Shown: positions 18,987-28,276, numbered from the stretch's first letter. The stretch: 64,000 nt of DNA from Flavobacterium hydrocarbonoxydans (GCF_009789235.1 NZ_WSTB01000002.1:496001-560000); one strand, 5' to 3'. The notes: generated by a model from the letters alone, not told the origin. A program made the numbers and translations.

Positions 18987-20450
18987 TTATTTTATCACCG
19001 TTATTGATCCTTTTTTTTCACCTGTGTCTGACTCAATGACATAGTAATATACCGGATTTACATTTTTAAAATCTTGGATTATCCATTTGGATGAATCATA
19101 ATTTGTTCCTTCAAATACGATTTCGCCTTGTGAACTGATAATGGTAACATTCGTATCTGGAGATTTATATATATCAGGTAGCTCCCAATAAGGATTACTA
19201 CTCAACTTTATAATATTTGGAATAACGGTAGCTGTAGGATCTGCAGATGAATTTACTTTGAATAAAAATTCTCTTGAAGAAACACAACCCGAAGCCTGTG
19301 ACACCACCACTCTATAATTACCTTTTATAGCTACCAGATATGTATTTGAATTGGCTCCTGCAATAGTATTTCCGTTTAAAAACCATTCATACGTAGGACT
19401 TGCAGCATCTGTTGTTACAGAAACGCTTAATGTTTCACCCGGATCTATAACCGTTGTATCAGCAACATCAATACTGGCATCAAAACCATTGCTCTGAAGA
19501 TCTATAGTTCCTGTTCCAGTACAACCTCCAAAGTCAACATCTACGGTATAAATACCAGACTCTGTTGCAGAATAAGTACGGGCAGTTGCACCTGTAATAA
19601 CCGTTCCGTCTTTCTTCCAGACATAACTGTTTCCAGAAGTTGCCAGTAAAACGGTTCCTTCGCCATTTGGGCAAAAAGGATTGCCTAAACTTGAATCTAT
19701 GGTAACGGCAGAACCAGAACCTGAGGTAGAAACAGCAACACGGTTTGAGCTGAAATTTTCATCAGAACATGACCCGTAATCAAGCTCTGCATAATATTCA
19801 CCAGGAGTAGTAACAATAAGTGTATTCGTGCTTTGACCAGCAATAACCACATCATCCCTGTACCATTTGTATTTTAAATTCGAAAAATTTGCTGGTGATG
19901 AATCCGGATCTGCCGGAGTTGGATTATACACTGTTAAAGAGGTATTTCCTCCTGAACAAATTACGGCTGTTTCTTCTTTATTATTAATAAAAAAAGGAGC
20001 AACATATTTTTTGAAGTAAGCACCAAAACTTAGACTTCCGGAGAAATTAGCCGCTCTTGGACTCGTTACGCCCGTACTGCTGATAATACGTAAACTGTAA
20101 TTATCAGAACCTATCAGGTCTTCAGGTACGGCAAACTTAATTGTTTTTTGAGTCGCTGTAATATCAATAACTTCAAGCGTAGTAGTAGCAGTTGGGGTAT
20201 TAAAACTTCCTAATTGGTCTGAAAGCTGCACCTCAAAAGTAGTCCCAGTCGGAAAATTTAAATAGGTAAACGTAGCAAAGTATTCATTAAAAACACTACC
20301 ATCAACAAAATCTCCGGCACAAATACTTGTAAAAGGTAATTGCTGCGGAGCTATGGCTGGTGTTTGGGCATAGCAATTTCCTTTAGTAAATAAAAAAATA
20401 CCGATAAAAAGGAAACATTTCGTTAAGAATAGAGTAGTTTTTTGAATCAT
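18987..20450 (-). CDS. sprC: Gliding motility protein SprC, secreted Ig-like protein with T9SS-like C-terminus
   Basis: This 487-residue protein has an N-terminal signal peptide (residues 1-28, ending CYAQ) and a series of Ig/PKD-like beta-sandwich segments carrying pairs of cysteines, with patterns such as CSGGNTSL, YKWYRDD and YEWFLNG. The final 75 residues (from about NPYWELPDIY to KKGSITVIK) resemble the type B T9SS sorting domain found on gliding-associated adhesins: a short strand, SSQGEIVFE, a Trp, and YYYVIE before a closing strand. In F. johnsoniae, sprC is needed for colony spreading but not for SprB export. Its ATG overlaps the stop codon of the upstream gene by four bases, which suggests translational coupling, and sprD follows after one base. 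Confidence 0.87.
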   Translation of the reverse strand: MIQKTTLFLTKCFLFIGIFLFTKGNCYAQTPAIAPQQLPFTSICAGDFVDGSVFNEYFATFTYLNFPTGTTFEVQLSDQLGSFNTPTATTTLEVIDITATQKTIKFAVPEDLIGSDNYSLRIISSTGVTSPRAANFSGSLSFGAYFKKYVAPFFINNKEETAVICSGGNTSLTVYNPTPADPDSSPANFSNLKYKWYRDDVVIAGQSTNTLIVTTPGEYYAELDYGSCSDENFSSNRVAVSTSGSGSAVTIDSSLGNPFCPNGEGTVLLATSGNSYVWKKDGTVITGATARTYSATESGIYTVDVDFGGCTGTGTIDLQSNGFDASIDVADTTVIDPGETLSVSVTTDAASPTYEWFLNGNTIAGANSNTYLVAIKGNYRVVVSQASGCVSSREFLFKVNSSADPTATVIPNIIKLSSNPYWELPDIYKSPDTNVTIISSQGEIVFEGTNYDSSKWIIQDFKNVNPVYYYVIESDTGEKKGSITVIK

Positions 20451-20869
20451 GTAGTACGTTTTCTGGCTAAGTCTATATCCTCAAAAAATAGGATGTATAT
20501 AAACGACTCTGAAAAATCATACTTATAATTCTCTATAATAGTTCTCGCTAATTCAGAGTAGGCTGTTTTTTCGGTCGATCCATCACAATTCTCAACAGTA
20601 GGGTCACTGTTATCTTTACCAGATGTTATAGTAAAGCCATCCTTGGGGATGGATAGCTCTACTATATTCTGATTAGAAATAATATCTAAATTCGCAACTG
20701 AAACAGTTGCTATGTCGGTTTGATTAGTCGCAGAAGGTTGAATGACTGCACCAAAAGTACTTTCCAGAACGATAGGTTCTTTAGCAGTAGATTGGGCAAG
20801 AGCATTAAACGTAATAGGCGAAACCAAAAATATTATATAAATAATATACTTTTTAAAAGTCGGGGCCAT
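20447..20869 (-). CDS. Small secreted protein of the sprB operon, function unknown
   Basis: The 140-residue product begins with a hydrophobic signal peptide (about residues 1-25, ending ALAQ). The mature part is short and rich in beta-strand-forming residues, with a single cysteine in ENCDGSTEK and an acidic, aromatic C-terminus (SFIYILFFEDIDLARKRTT). I recognise no known domain. It lies immediately upstream of sprC with a four-base stop/start overlap and corresponds to the third gene of the seven-gene sprB operon described in F. johnsoniae. The tight coupling suggests it is made together with SprC, but no phenotype is known to me. Confidence 0.75.
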   Translation of the reverse strand: MAPTFKKYIIYIIFLVSPITFNALAQSTAKEPIVLESTFGAVIQPSATNQTDIATVSVANLDIISNQNIVELSIPKDGFTITSGKDNSDPTVENCDGSTEKTAYSELARTIIENYKYDFSESFIYILFFEDIDLARKRTT

Positions 20870-20973
20870 ATTATTTTGATCTTTATTTGGTCCTTACGTG
20901 ACTGATACACAAATTGTTTGTCTTGGGGACTTAATTAATAAAATTTACGTGTAAATAAAAATCGAAATCTATA

Positions 20974-22275
20974 TTATTTGTTTCCGCTTGATGCAGTAAT
21001 TTTTCCTAATTTAAGTCTGAAATCAGGTTTTTTAGGGTTCAAAAAGTCAATAAACGTTTCGTTGTTATCACTTTGTGACATCACATTGAAAAACACAGGG
21101 TTTCCGTACCAGCTTTCTAAATCTTCATTGTTAGCATTGTACTCAGTAAAGATGTTACCATTACATAAGTTCAAATACATTTCTTCAATTTTGATTTTCT
21201 TAAGGTTTGCATCGTTGATTTCAGTTTTGCTGTCTAATAAAACCGCTGGGTTAAATCCTGAGATTACACTACGTTTCATTTCAAGAGAAGCATTTTCAGC
21301 GATGTAAACCGCTTCTTTTACTAATCCAGCCTGAATATCAGCTTTGATATTTTCGCTATCGTTAAGCATTGTAATGTTTGAAGCAACAACTAAAGTTCCT
21401 TTTTTAGTAAAGTCAGTTTCGTTCTTTTTTTCATAAGAAGCAACTTCCATACAACGAGAACCATCTTTGTTACTTGATAAGTAAGATGATCTAATTGCTA
21501 AAGAGTTGTGTAAACGACATTGAACTCCCTGAGTAAATTTGAAATCATCATTGATTGATTTATAAGAAACCAATTTAGTGGCATTTAAATCACCTCCAAA
21601 AAAGGCAAATGAATCTCCTGCAGAAAAACTAACCATTACGTTTTCAACAATCGTTTGGTTCCCTACACCTGCAAAAGTTATTCCGTTGAAACCACCGCTT
21701 GTAGAACCTTTTACTTTTTTTCCAGCAAATTCAACTCTTACGAATCTTAATATTCCTGAATTAGAAGCAACATTATCTCCACCGTAAGTTGTTAAAGCAG
21801 GATCAAGATCTAAGTTATAAGAACCTGCATTTCCAAATCTATTAATTGGTGCTTCACCAAGTATTACAATTCCTCCCCAGTCACCTGCTTTTTTTAAGCT
21901 ACGGTTTGTAGTAAATACAATTGGGTCAGTCTCTAAACCATCAGCAATAATTTGTGCACCTTTTGTAACTACCAATGTTCCTTTTGTTTCAAAATCACCA
22001 ATGATTAAGGTTCCAGGTTCAATAGTTAACACTGCATTATTAGTCACATATACATTCCCTTGTAAAACATAAACATTCCTCTTCAGTAGTTTAGTGTTTG
22101 ATGATATGTTACCCGCTAAAATCTGATTAGCTTCTCCATAATCAACTTTGTTAGGCTTAAATTCAGTCCAGTTATTCAACCAGTTGTTGTAGCCCATAAT
22201 TCCTTTCTCTTGCTGAGCATTTGCACTCACTACTACTAAAAGCATGATGCAGATAACTTGAGTAATTTTTTTCAT
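20974..22275 (-). CDS. Secreted right-handed beta-helix-like protein of the sprB operon
   Basis: A 433-residue protein with a clear signal peptide (residues 1-20, ending ANAQ). After a short linker it shows the pattern typical of Bacteroidetes surface beta-helix proteins: NVYVLQGNVYVTNNAVLTIE followed by PGTLIIGDF, WGGIVILGEAPIN, and later asparagine/glycine-rich turns (NGITFAGVGNQTIVENVMVS). Such proteins usually start with a capping strand set and then stack short coils. No enzyme active site is evident. The C-terminus (KPDFRLKLGKI) is not an obvious T9SS sorting domain, so it may be periplasmic or surface-bound by another route. It is the second gene of the operon; its function in gliding is unknown. 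Confidence 0.82.
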   Translation of the reverse strand: MKKITQVICIMLLVVVSANAQQEKGIMGYNNWLNNWTEFKPNKVDYGEANQILAGNISSNTKLLKRNVYVLQGNVYVTNNAVLTIEPGTLIIGDFETKGTLVVTKGAQIIADGLETDPIVFTTNRSLKKAGDWGGIVILGEAPINRFGNAGSYNLDLDPALTTYGGDNVASNSGILRFVRVEFAGKKVKGSTSGGFNGITFAGVGNQTIVENVMVSFSAGDSFAFFGGDLNATKLVSYKSINDDFKFTQGVQCRLHNSLAIRSSYLSSNKDGSRCMEVASYEKKNETDFTKKGTLVVASNITMLNDSENIKADIQAGLVKEAVYIAENASLEMKRSVISGFNPAVLLDSKTEINDANLKKIKIEEMYLNLCNGNIFTEYNANNEDLESWYGNPVFFNVMSQSDNNETFIDFLNPKKPDFRLKLGKITASSGNK

Positions 22276-22448
22276 GATAAAGGGGGTATTTAGTATTAAT
22301 AATAAATTTGGGTATGCAAAAATTAAAAAAACTCATCTCGATTTTCCTGTTAACAGAACCACCGAAAACGAGCAGATTTTTAAACCGCTTAAAGAATTTG
22401 AGCATGAATCTAAATTCTTTAAGCAGTAAATAAAAATATAGTTACAAA

Positions 22449-22901
22449 TTACATTTCGTTCAAATCGTTGAACTCATGTAAAGATTTCAATGTTCCTTCG
22501 TAAAATAAAATAGCAGCGATCAAATTACCTTTGTCTGAGTAAGGCATCATTTTTCTCTGAAAATCTACAGTTGTATCTAAAAATGTTGTAGTTCCAATTG
22601 CCTGGTTGTCTAACACTTTTTTGTGTTCGTTGTCGTCTGGAATACCTAAATCAGCCATAGTAACACCTGGTTTAGTAACCAAAGCGATGTAAGGAAGGGT
22701 TTTCACTAGTACTTTTATACGTTCAATGTATAATTCTAAAAGTTCTCCTTTTTGCATTCCACTAAGCTCTTTCTGATCGTGGTATTTACGAATTAAAGCT
22801 GTAGTACTAATAATACTTCTAGGAGCATTTTTGGCTTGAGCACAAATTGCCCCAGTTGTCAATAAAAAAAAGACACTTAATAAGATAATTTTCCCTTTCA
22901 T
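22449..22901 (-). CDS. Secreted or periplasmic protein of unknown function, first gene of the sprB operon
   Basis: This 150-residue protein has a signal peptide (residues 1-21, ending ICAQ) and then a mostly helical mature part (IRKYHDQKELSGMQKGELLE, then RIKVLVKTLPYIAL) ending in FYEGTLKSLHEFNDLNEM. I do not recognise the family. It is the promoter-proximal gene of the operon, with a good Bacteroidetes promoter about 34 bases upstream, and is followed after 173 bases by the beta-helix gene. Its conserved place ahead of sprCDB suggests a role in the envelope function of that operon. Confidence 0.8.
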   Translation of the reverse strand: MKGKIILLSVFFLLTTGAICAQAKNAPRSIISTTALIRKYHDQKELSGMQKGELLELYIERIKVLVKTLPYIALVTKPGVTMADLGIPDDNEHKKVLDNQAIGTTTFLDTTVDFQRKMMPYSDKGNLIAAILFYEGTLKSLHEFNDLNEM

Positions 22902-22934
22902 AAATTCTTAGAATAAATTTGTTTTTGATGAAAA

Positions 22935-22964
22935 CAAAAATATATAAATTATGTTAAATCGCAA
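22935..22964 (-). promoter_or_regulatory. Promoter of the sprB operon
   Basis: On the minus strand TTG (22964-22962), 19 bases, then TATTTTTG (22942-22935) matches the Bacteroidetes -33/-7 consensus. Transcription would start near 22930, giving a leader of about 28 bases before the ATG at 22901. It is the only good promoter seen ahead of the six-gene run. Confidence 0.7.
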
Positions 22965-23303
22965 CTTTAAAGCTTTTTTTTTTGAAATAAAAGATTAAAA
23001 AAATACTTAAAATCAGGTTGTATGTCGAGAAAATATGCGTTTTAGCGAGTTTTTTGTTAATTTTGTTAAAATTTTTTCTTGTAGGAAATGTTTTAATTTA
23101 AGTAAGATTAAACGCTTAATTGTAGTCAAAAAAAAGGCATCTTTTAAAAAAAAAAACAAAAACTATTAACAAAAAAACCTTAAAATCTGTTGAAAAACTC
23201 CTCAGTATTAACAAAACCTGATAGGAAAAAAAATTTTCGGCGTTAAAATTTTAATTGATGTGAAAAAAAATTCTTATTGATTTAAAGTTTATCCCGAAAA
23301 TTT

Positions 23304-23331
23304 TTGACTATATCATTTTCTGTTATCTTTG
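23304..23331 (+). promoter_or_regulatory. Promoter of holB, predicted leaderless start
   Basis: TTG (23304-23306), 17 bases, TATCTTTG (23324-23331) is a full match to the Bacteroidetes consensus. The box ends only four bases before the ATG at 23336, so the transcript should begin at or next to the start codon. Confidence 0.75.
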
Positions 23332-23335
23332 CTTC

Positions 23336-24484
23336 ATGCAATTTTCTGAAATTTTAGGCCAAGATTACATCAAAAGTCACTTGATAAAAAGTGCGTCCTC
23401 CGGAAGAATTCCGCATGCTCAATTGTTTATTGGGCCTGAAGGAAGTGGCACCTTATCAACCGCTATTGCCTATGCGCAGTACATTTTGTGCAACAATACC
23501 GGGAACGAAAACGAGAACGGAAACGATTCCTGTAATTTAAAATTTCAAAACCTGTCGCATCCGGATTTACATTTTATTTATCCAACTGTAACTACAGAAG
23601 ATGTCAAAACCAAACCCAAAAGTTTAGACTTTATTCAGGATTGGAGAACCTTCGTTCAGGAAATGCCTTACGGCGGATTATTCGATTGGTACAAAATGCT
23701 GGGTGTACAAAACAAACAGGGCGAAATTCGTGTCGAAGATGCTCAGGAAGTTCTTAAATCGCTTGCGCTAAAATCTTATGAAGGCGGTTATAAAATCATG
23801 ATTATCTGGATGGCCGATAAAATGAATATTGCCGCGTCCAACAAGCTTTTGAAACTTTTAGAAGAACCTTCAGAAAAAACTATTTTTATTCTGATTTCTG
23901 AAAACGAAGAAGATATCATCCAGACCATACGCTCTCGCTGTCAGGTCATTCACTTCAATGGTTTGCCTGAAAAAGTAATTGCTCAGGCGCTGATTGCTAA
24001 AGAAAATGTTGATGAAAAAGCTGCTTTTAAAATTGCACATCAGGCGCAGGGAAATTTCAGCAAAGCATTGCATTTACTTAAAGAAGATGATTCCGAATAT
24101 CCTTTTGAACAATGGTTTGTCAATTGGGTTCGTGCCGCTTTTCGTGCCAAAGGAAATGCCGCTGCCATTCAGGATTTGATTTCCTGGAGTGAAGAAATTG
24201 CTGGTCTTGGCCGTGAAAGCCAGAAGAAATTTATTCAGTTTTGTATCGAAATGTTTCGTCAGGCACTTTTGCTGAATTATGAAGCGCCAAATTTGGTTTA
24301 CATAGAACCAAAAGTCGATAAATTTAAACTCGAAAATTTTGCGCCTTTCGTAAACGGCAATAATATTCAGGATATTTTCAAGGAACTTTCGGATGCGATG
24401 TATCACATCGAAAGAAACGGAAATGCCAAAATTATCCTAACCGATTTATCTATAAAACTAACCCGCTTAATTCATAAAAAATAG
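23336..24484 (+). CDS. holB: DNA polymerase III subunit delta prime
   Basis: The 382-residue protein is a clamp-loader AAA+ subunit of the delta-prime/DnaX N-terminal type. It opens with the family start FSEILGQDYIKSHLIKS and IPHAQLFIGPEGSG. The Walker A region (GPEGSGTLS) lacks the catalytic Lys-Thr, as expected of delta prime, which helps load the sliding clamp but does not hydrolyse ATP. The sensor 1/SRC region is seen as KLLKLLEEPSEKTIF followed by ILISENEEDIIQTIRSRCQV (residues about 175-210). The length fits the family, with a helical C-terminal collar domain. A small membrane-protein gene follows after eight bases, probably on the same transcript. Confidence 0.93.
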   Translation: MQFSEILGQDYIKSHLIKSASSGRIPHAQLFIGPEGSGTLSTAIAYAQYILCNNTGNENENGNDSCNLKFQNLSHPDLHFIYPTVTTEDVKTKPKSLDFIQDWRTFVQEMPYGGLFDWYKMLGVQNKQGEIRVEDAQEVLKSLALKSYEGGYKIMIIWMADKMNIAASNKLLKLLEEPSEKTIFILISENEEDIIQTIRSRCQVIHFNGLPEKVIAQALIAKENVDEKAAFKIAHQAQGNFSKALHLLKEDDSEYPFEQWFVNWVRAAFRAKGNAAAIQDLISWSEEIAGLGRESQKKFIQFCIEMFRQALLLNYEAPNLVYIEPKVDKFKLENFAPFVNGNNIQDIFKELSDAMYHIERNGNAKIILTDLSIKLTRLIHKK

Positions 24485-24492
24485 AATTTCAA

Positions 24493-24876
24493 ATGAATAA
24501 TGTTGCTTCAATTTTAATATTAATTTTCTTAGCCCTGACCTTTTTACAATCAGGTTATGAAAAAGTTTTTTACTGGAAAGATAATGTGTCATGGCTAAAA
24601 GAACATTTTTCCAAAACAATCCTGAAAGATCAGGTGCCATTAGCCCTTTTACATTTATTAATTTTAGAATTAATTTCTGGAATTTTATGTGTAGTTGGCG
24701 CCATACAGCTGCTTACAAAAAGCGGTCGCGAATTTGGTTTTTACGGCGCTATTTTTTCCTGTATCTGTTTGTTAATGATGCTTTTCGGACAACGACTAGC
24801 CAAAGATTATGATGGTGCGAGAACCATTGTTATCTATTTTATACCCGCAGTTATGGCGGTGTATTGGCTGAATTAA
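24493..24876 (+). CDS. Small integral membrane protein, DoxX-like
   Basis: A 127-residue protein with four predicted membrane helices (about 5-22, 50-72, 80-98 and 105-125). The layout of an N-terminal helix ending in LQSGYEKVFYW and three further helices resembles the DoxX/DoxD-like superfamily of four-helix membrane proteins, but conserved catalytic or cofactor residues cannot be assigned. It lies eight bases after holB and is likely co-transcribed with it. There is no functional link that I can support. Confidence 0.8.
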   Translation: MNNVASILILIFLALTFLQSGYEKVFYWKDNVSWLKEHFSKTILKDQVPLALLHLLILELISGILCVVGAIQLLTKSGREFGFYGAIFSCICLLMMLFGQRLAKDYDGARTIVIYFIPAVMAVYWLN

Positions 24877-24989
24877 TTTTAGGCCTGAACTTAAAAAAAA
24901 TTAGGCCCCAGATTTTAAAGATTTATAATTTTTACCCTTCAAAAAAATCTTTTTAATCCTTTTAATCTGTGGCGAAAAATAAATAAAAA

Positions 24990-25499
24990 ATGAATCCAAA
25001 ACATCCTTCAGAATCCCTTACTATTTTAACCGATTTAGTTTTACCGAGCGAAACTAATCCATTGAATAACCTTTTTGGTGGCGAATTATTGGCTCGTATG
25101 GATCGTGCTGCAAGTATCGCAGCCAGAAGACATTCACGCCGAATTGTAGTGACGGCATCTGTAAACCACGTGGCTTTTAATAGAGCGATTCCCCTTGGAG
25201 CCGTAGTGACAATAGAAGCAAAGGTTTCGAGATCTTTTAAAAGTTCTATGGAAGTTTTTATTGATGTATGGGTCGAAGACCGTGAATCTGGAAGCAGAAC
25301 CAAAGCTAACGAAGCCATTTATACTTTTGTGGCTGTAGATGATAGCGGAAGACCTGTTGAAGTTCCAGCAATTGTGCCGGAAACCGAACTTGAAATCCAG
25401 CGTTATGATGCCGCTTTGCGTCGTAAGCAATTGAGTTTATTATTGGCCGGTAAAATAAAACCTGCAGATGCTACCGAGCTGAAAGCATTATTTTTATAG
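24990..25499 (+). CDS. Acyl-CoA thioesterase, hotdog fold (YciA/ACOT family)
   Basis: The 169 residues form one hotdog domain. The family signature is seen at about residues 23-45 (NPLNNLFGGELLARMDRAAS), followed by the central strands VVTASVNHVAFNRAIPLGAV and then VVTIEAKVSRSFKSSMEV, and the closing strand TFVAVDD. Enzymes of this family hydrolyse acyl-CoA to free fatty acid and CoA; chain-length preference cannot be read from the sequence. It stands alone on the plus strand, 113 bases after the membrane protein. The gap holds a short A/T-rich relic ending AATCTGTGGC. Confidence 0.92.
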   Translation: MNPKHPSESLTILTDLVLPSETNPLNNLFGGELLARMDRAASIAARRHSRRIVVTASVNHVAFNRAIPLGAVVTIEAKVSRSFKSSMEVFIDVWVEDRESGSRTKANEAIYTFVAVDDSGRPVEVPAIVPETELEIQRYDAALRRKQLSLLLAGKIKPADATELKALFL

Positions 25500-25655
25500 A
25501 AAATAAAAAGCCGTTGAAACTTCAAAAAAAAGAAGTATTTTTACAGGATTACAAGCCCATACAAATATAAATCAGGAAGTTAATTACTAAACGGATTGGT
25601 TTATGAAAAAGAAGAAATTATAAAATTTTAGATGAAAGAAAAAGAAAAAAAAGAG

Positions 25656-26663
25656 ATGAGTTCAGAGAAAGATGCCAAATTAAAAGCGTTACAACTTACG
25701 CTTGACAAACTAGATAAAACGTACGGAAAAGGAACCGTAATGAAAATGGGCGATAAAGCCATCGTAGAAGTTGAAACGATTTCTTCAGGTTCTCTTGGTG
25801 TCGATTTAGCTCTTGGAGTAAACGGTTACCCAAAAGGAAGAATTATCGAAATATACGGACCGGAATCTTCTGGTAAAACGACATTAACTTTACACGCCAT
25901 TGCAGAAGCTCAAAAAGCAGGCGGAATTGCTGCTTTTATAGATGCTGAGCACGCTTTTGATAGAAATTATGCTGAGAAATTAGGCGTAGATATCGAAAAC
26001 CTGATTATCTCTCAGCCAGATAATGGTGAGCAGGCTTTAGAAATTGCTGAGAACTTAATTCGTTCAGGAGCCATTGATATTGTGGTAATTGACTCGGTTG
26101 CAGCCTTAACTCCAAAAAGTGAAATCGAAGGTGAAATGGGAGATTCTAAAATGGGTCTTCACGCACGTTTGATGTCTCAGGCTTTGAGAAAACTAACCGG
26201 AACTATCAGTAAAACAAATTGTACGGTTTTCTTCATCAACCAGTTGAGAGAGAAAATTGGTGTAATGTTCGGAAATCCTGAAACGACAACAGGTGGTAAC
26301 GCCTTGAAGTTCTACGCTTCGGTACGTTTGGATATTCGTCGTTCATCTCAAATTAAAGATGGTGAGAACGTTATCGGAAACAGAACTAAAGTGAAAGTCG
26401 TTAAAAACAAAGTAGCTCCGCCTTTTAAAACAGCCGAATTCGACATTATGTACGGAGAAGGAGTTTCGAAAACCGGAGAAATTTTAGATTTAGCGGTTGA
26501 ATTTGAAATCGTTAAAAAAGCAGGATCATGGTTCAGCTACGGAGAAACAAAATTAGGACAAGGCCGTGATGCGGTTAAATCTTTAATTAAAGATAATCCT
26601 GAATTAGCAGAAGAATTAGAAGCTAAAATTAAAGCACATATTAAAGAATTAGCGAATGCTTAA
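25656..26663 (+). CDS. recA: RecA recombinase
   Basis: RecA forms filaments on single-stranded DNA, drives strand exchange and activates LexA cleavage where LexA exists. The 335-residue protein shows Walker A GPESSGKT at 68-75, [10 protein letters not shown], the Walker B segment [12 protein letters not shown], and the L1/L2 DNA-binding loops ([29 protein letters not shown]). The frame continues upstream to an ATG at 25632, but [20 protein letters not shown] at 25656 is the usual flavobacterial N-terminus and was chosen. No SOS-type operator was recognised upstream. A strong terminator follows. Confidence 0.97.
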   Translation: MSSEKDAKLKALQLTLDKLDKTYGKGTVMKMGDKAIVEVETISSGSLGVDLALGVNGYPKGRIIEIYGPESSGKTTLTLHAIAEAQKAGGIAAFIDAEHAFDRNYAEKLGVDIENLIISQPDNGEQALEIAENLIRSGAIDIVVIDSVAALTPKSEIEGEMGDSKMGLHARLMSQALRKLTGTISKTNCTVFFINQLREKIGVMFGNPETTTGGNALKFYASVRLDIRRSSQIKDGENVIGNRTKVKVVKNKVAPPFKTAEFDIMYGEGVSKTGEILDLAVEFEIVKKAGSWFSYGETKLGQGRDAVKSLIKDNPELAEELEAKIKAHIKELANA

Positions 26664-26700
26664 ATCTTTATAAAGTCATTAAAATAAAGGCTTTACATAT

Positions 26701-26737
26701 AAAATCCGACAGTTTGAAACACTTGTCGGATTTTTTT
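26701..26737 (+). terminator. Terminator after recA
   Basis: The stem aaaatccgaca / tgtcggatttt is followed by a T run, 38 bases after the recA stop codon. Confidence 0.85.
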
Positions 26738-26865
26738 ATTTAAATAAAATTAAAATTCACGCAACCTTTTCTAAACCTTGTCATCTTATAGACAGACATG
26801 AAATTTTGAACGGTATTTGCCATAAATACTTTCGACAATTTTTAGAGTAAATTTAGGTTGGTTAT

Positions 26866-26908
26866 TAAAAATCCGTTAGCTTTTGTTTTTGGTGCTAACG
26901 GATTTTTT
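26866..26908 (-). terminator. Terminator after plsC
   Basis: A perfect stem of about 14 pairs (aaaatccgttagc / gctaacggatttt) with A and T runs on both sides. It lies at the stop codon of the minus-strand acyltransferase gene and could work in both directions. Confidence 0.8.
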
Positions 26909-27660
26909 TATTTTAAATCTTCTTTTTTGAATATCAGTAATTGTTTGTAAATCAATTGTCTGGTTTGGTCACGAAGCTCTTTTCTGTTCTCGCTGGCCAA
27001 TCCTTTTGTTTCAATAAAAGGTAAAACTTTTACACGCATTATCCCAGGACTTCCGCTCAAAAAAGTATAAGAGAACCGGTCTTTATTATCTGGAAAAACA
27101 ATCGGAACAATCGGAATTTGATGATCAATTGCCAAACGGAAAGCACCATCTTTAAATTCATCTAATTCTACAGTTTCATCATCAGGAACTCCACCTTCAG
27201 GAAAAATACAAATACTCAAACCCTGATTCAGACGGTTTTGTGCTCTTTTGAAAACTTCATTTTTACTTTTTGATGAATTTCGATCCACCAAAATACAGGT
27301 TCTTTTGTAGAAAAATCCAAACAACGGAATCTTAGAAAGCTCTTTTTTTCCTACAAAAACAAATGGGTTTTTCACAACGGCCAACATCAGCATTATGTCG
27401 GTCATCGAGGTATGATTGGCCACAATCATATAACTTTTTCCGGGTTCCAGCTCCTGATCACGGTCTATTTTATAATAAAAACCCATTCCGTACAGAATAA
27501 ATTTCGCCCAAATCCGCGCCATTTTAAAAAAGTACGGATAACCACTTTCGGTTATAATCGAAGCCAGTAAAAACGGCAGCATAATCAGTATCGGAATGGC
27601 CATTACGATATAGAACCAAATGCGCCAGATAACCCAAAAAATAATTTTTAATCCTTTCAT
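26908..27660 (-). CDS. plsC: 1-acyl-sn-glycerol-3-phosphate acyltransferase
   Basis: This enzyme adds the second acyl chain to lysophosphatidic acid in phospholipid synthesis at the inner membrane. The 250-residue protein has a hydrophobic N-terminal segment (residues 5-36), the acyltransferase motif NHTSMTD with His83 and Asp88, a second block around VGKKELSKIPLFG, the substrate-binding FPEGG at 153-157, and VPIVPIVF. A perfect -7 box (TACATTTG on the minus strand) ends five bases before the ATG. It stands alone between two transcripts in the opposite direction. Bacteroidetes carry several paralogues, so the exact substrate is not certain. Confidence 0.92.
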   Translation of the reverse strand: MKGLKIIFWVIWRIWFYIVMAIPILIMLPFLLASIITESGYPYFFKMARIWAKFILYGMGFYYKIDRDQELEPGKSYMIVANHTSMTDIMLMLAVVKNPFVFVGKKELSKIPLFGFFYKRTCILVDRNSSKSKNEVFKRAQNRLNQGLSICIFPEGGVPDDETVELDEFKDGAFRLAIDHQIPIVPIVFPDNKDRFSYTFLSGSPGIMRVKVLPFIETKGLASENRKELRDQTRQLIYKQLLIFKKEDLK

Positions 27661-27665
27661 AGTCT

Positions 27666-27673
27666 CAAATGTA
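27666..27673 (-). promoter_or_regulatory. -7 promoter box of plsC
   Basis: TACATTTG on the minus strand is a perfect -7 element ending five bases before the start codon. No clear TTG lies at the -33 position, so the promoter is only partly supported. Confidence 0.45.
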
Positions 27674-27898
27674 ATAAAACAGATGTTAATTATTGAAAAA
27701 GAATTTTATATGCTAATGAAATTTGTTTTTAACGCAGAGTTAGCAGAGTTTTTTCGCAGAGGAAAAGAGTTGATTCTTTATTGTGAAATTGCTTCGCGAT
27801 AAGTTCACTGAGAAAACACCTAAACTTATATCATCCTAATTTTTAATAATTGTTTTATAAGTAAAATTTTATTAAAATTGCATTTTAATTTTGATGAA

Positions 27899-28276
27899 AT
27901 GAATGAAAATCAAATTTCAACTATTGTAATTGGCTTAGCAATTGATGTTCATAAAGCGCTTGGACCTGGTTTATTAGAAAATACTTATAAAGAATGTTTG
28001 TTTTACAAAATCAATAAATATGGCCTTTTGGTCGAAAAAGAAAAAGCAATGCCTCTGGTTTTTGAAGAAGTAAAATTAGATTGTGGTTACCGCGTAGATT
28101 TAATAGTAGAAAACAAGTTTATAATCGAAATAAAAAGTGTAGAATTACTAACAACTAATCATTTAGCTCAAACTTTGACCTATCTAAGATTAGGAAATTA
28201 CAAACTCGGATTGCTTATAAATTTCAACGAAGTTCTCTTAAAAAACGGAATACGAAGAGTGATCAATAATCTCTAA
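27899..28276 (+). CDS. GxxExxY family protein
   Basis: A 125-residue protein of the GxxExxY family (PDDEXK_3 clan), named after the motif seen here as GPGLLENTY. It also shows DCGYRVDLIVENKFIIEIKS, which fits the D-(E/V)-x-K core of the PDDEXK nuclease fold, and a C-terminal INFN...KNGIRRV. The biochemical role is not established; nuclease activity is inferred from the fold. The frame can extend seven codons upstream, but family members begin with MNENQIS-like sequence and a TAATTTTG box (27886-27893) ends just before 27899. Short repeats of GCAGAG type flank the gene in inverted orientation, which hints at mobility. Confidence 0.88.
   Translation: MNENQISTIVIGLAIDVHKALGPGLLENTYKECLFYKINKYGLLVEKEKAMPLVFEEVKLDCGYRVDLIVENKFIIEIKSVELLTTNHLAQTLTYLRLGNYKLGLLINFNEVLLKNGIRRVINNL

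Larger units (their letters stand above)
22902..23335. other. Divergent AT-rich intergenic region between the sprB operon and holB
   Basis: These 434 bases separate two divergent transcripts and hold both promoters, one at each end. The middle is A/T-rich with long A runs (23129-23170, 23225-23275) and no reading frame or strong hairpin that I can support. Confidence 0.6.

Noticed and set aside
20447..20869. The 140-residue gene as a frameshifted N-terminus of SprC
   Set aside because: Both genes have their own signal peptides and the four-base overlap is a normal coupling arrangement.
22172..22405. 77-residue minus-strand frame overlapping the start of the beta-helix gene
   Set aside because: It overlaps the signal-peptide coding part of a clear gene in another frame and its translation has no recognisable feature.
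23336..24484. Missing Walker A lysine in HolB as a defect
   Set aside because: Delta-prime subunits naturally lack a working ATP site, so this is normal for the family.
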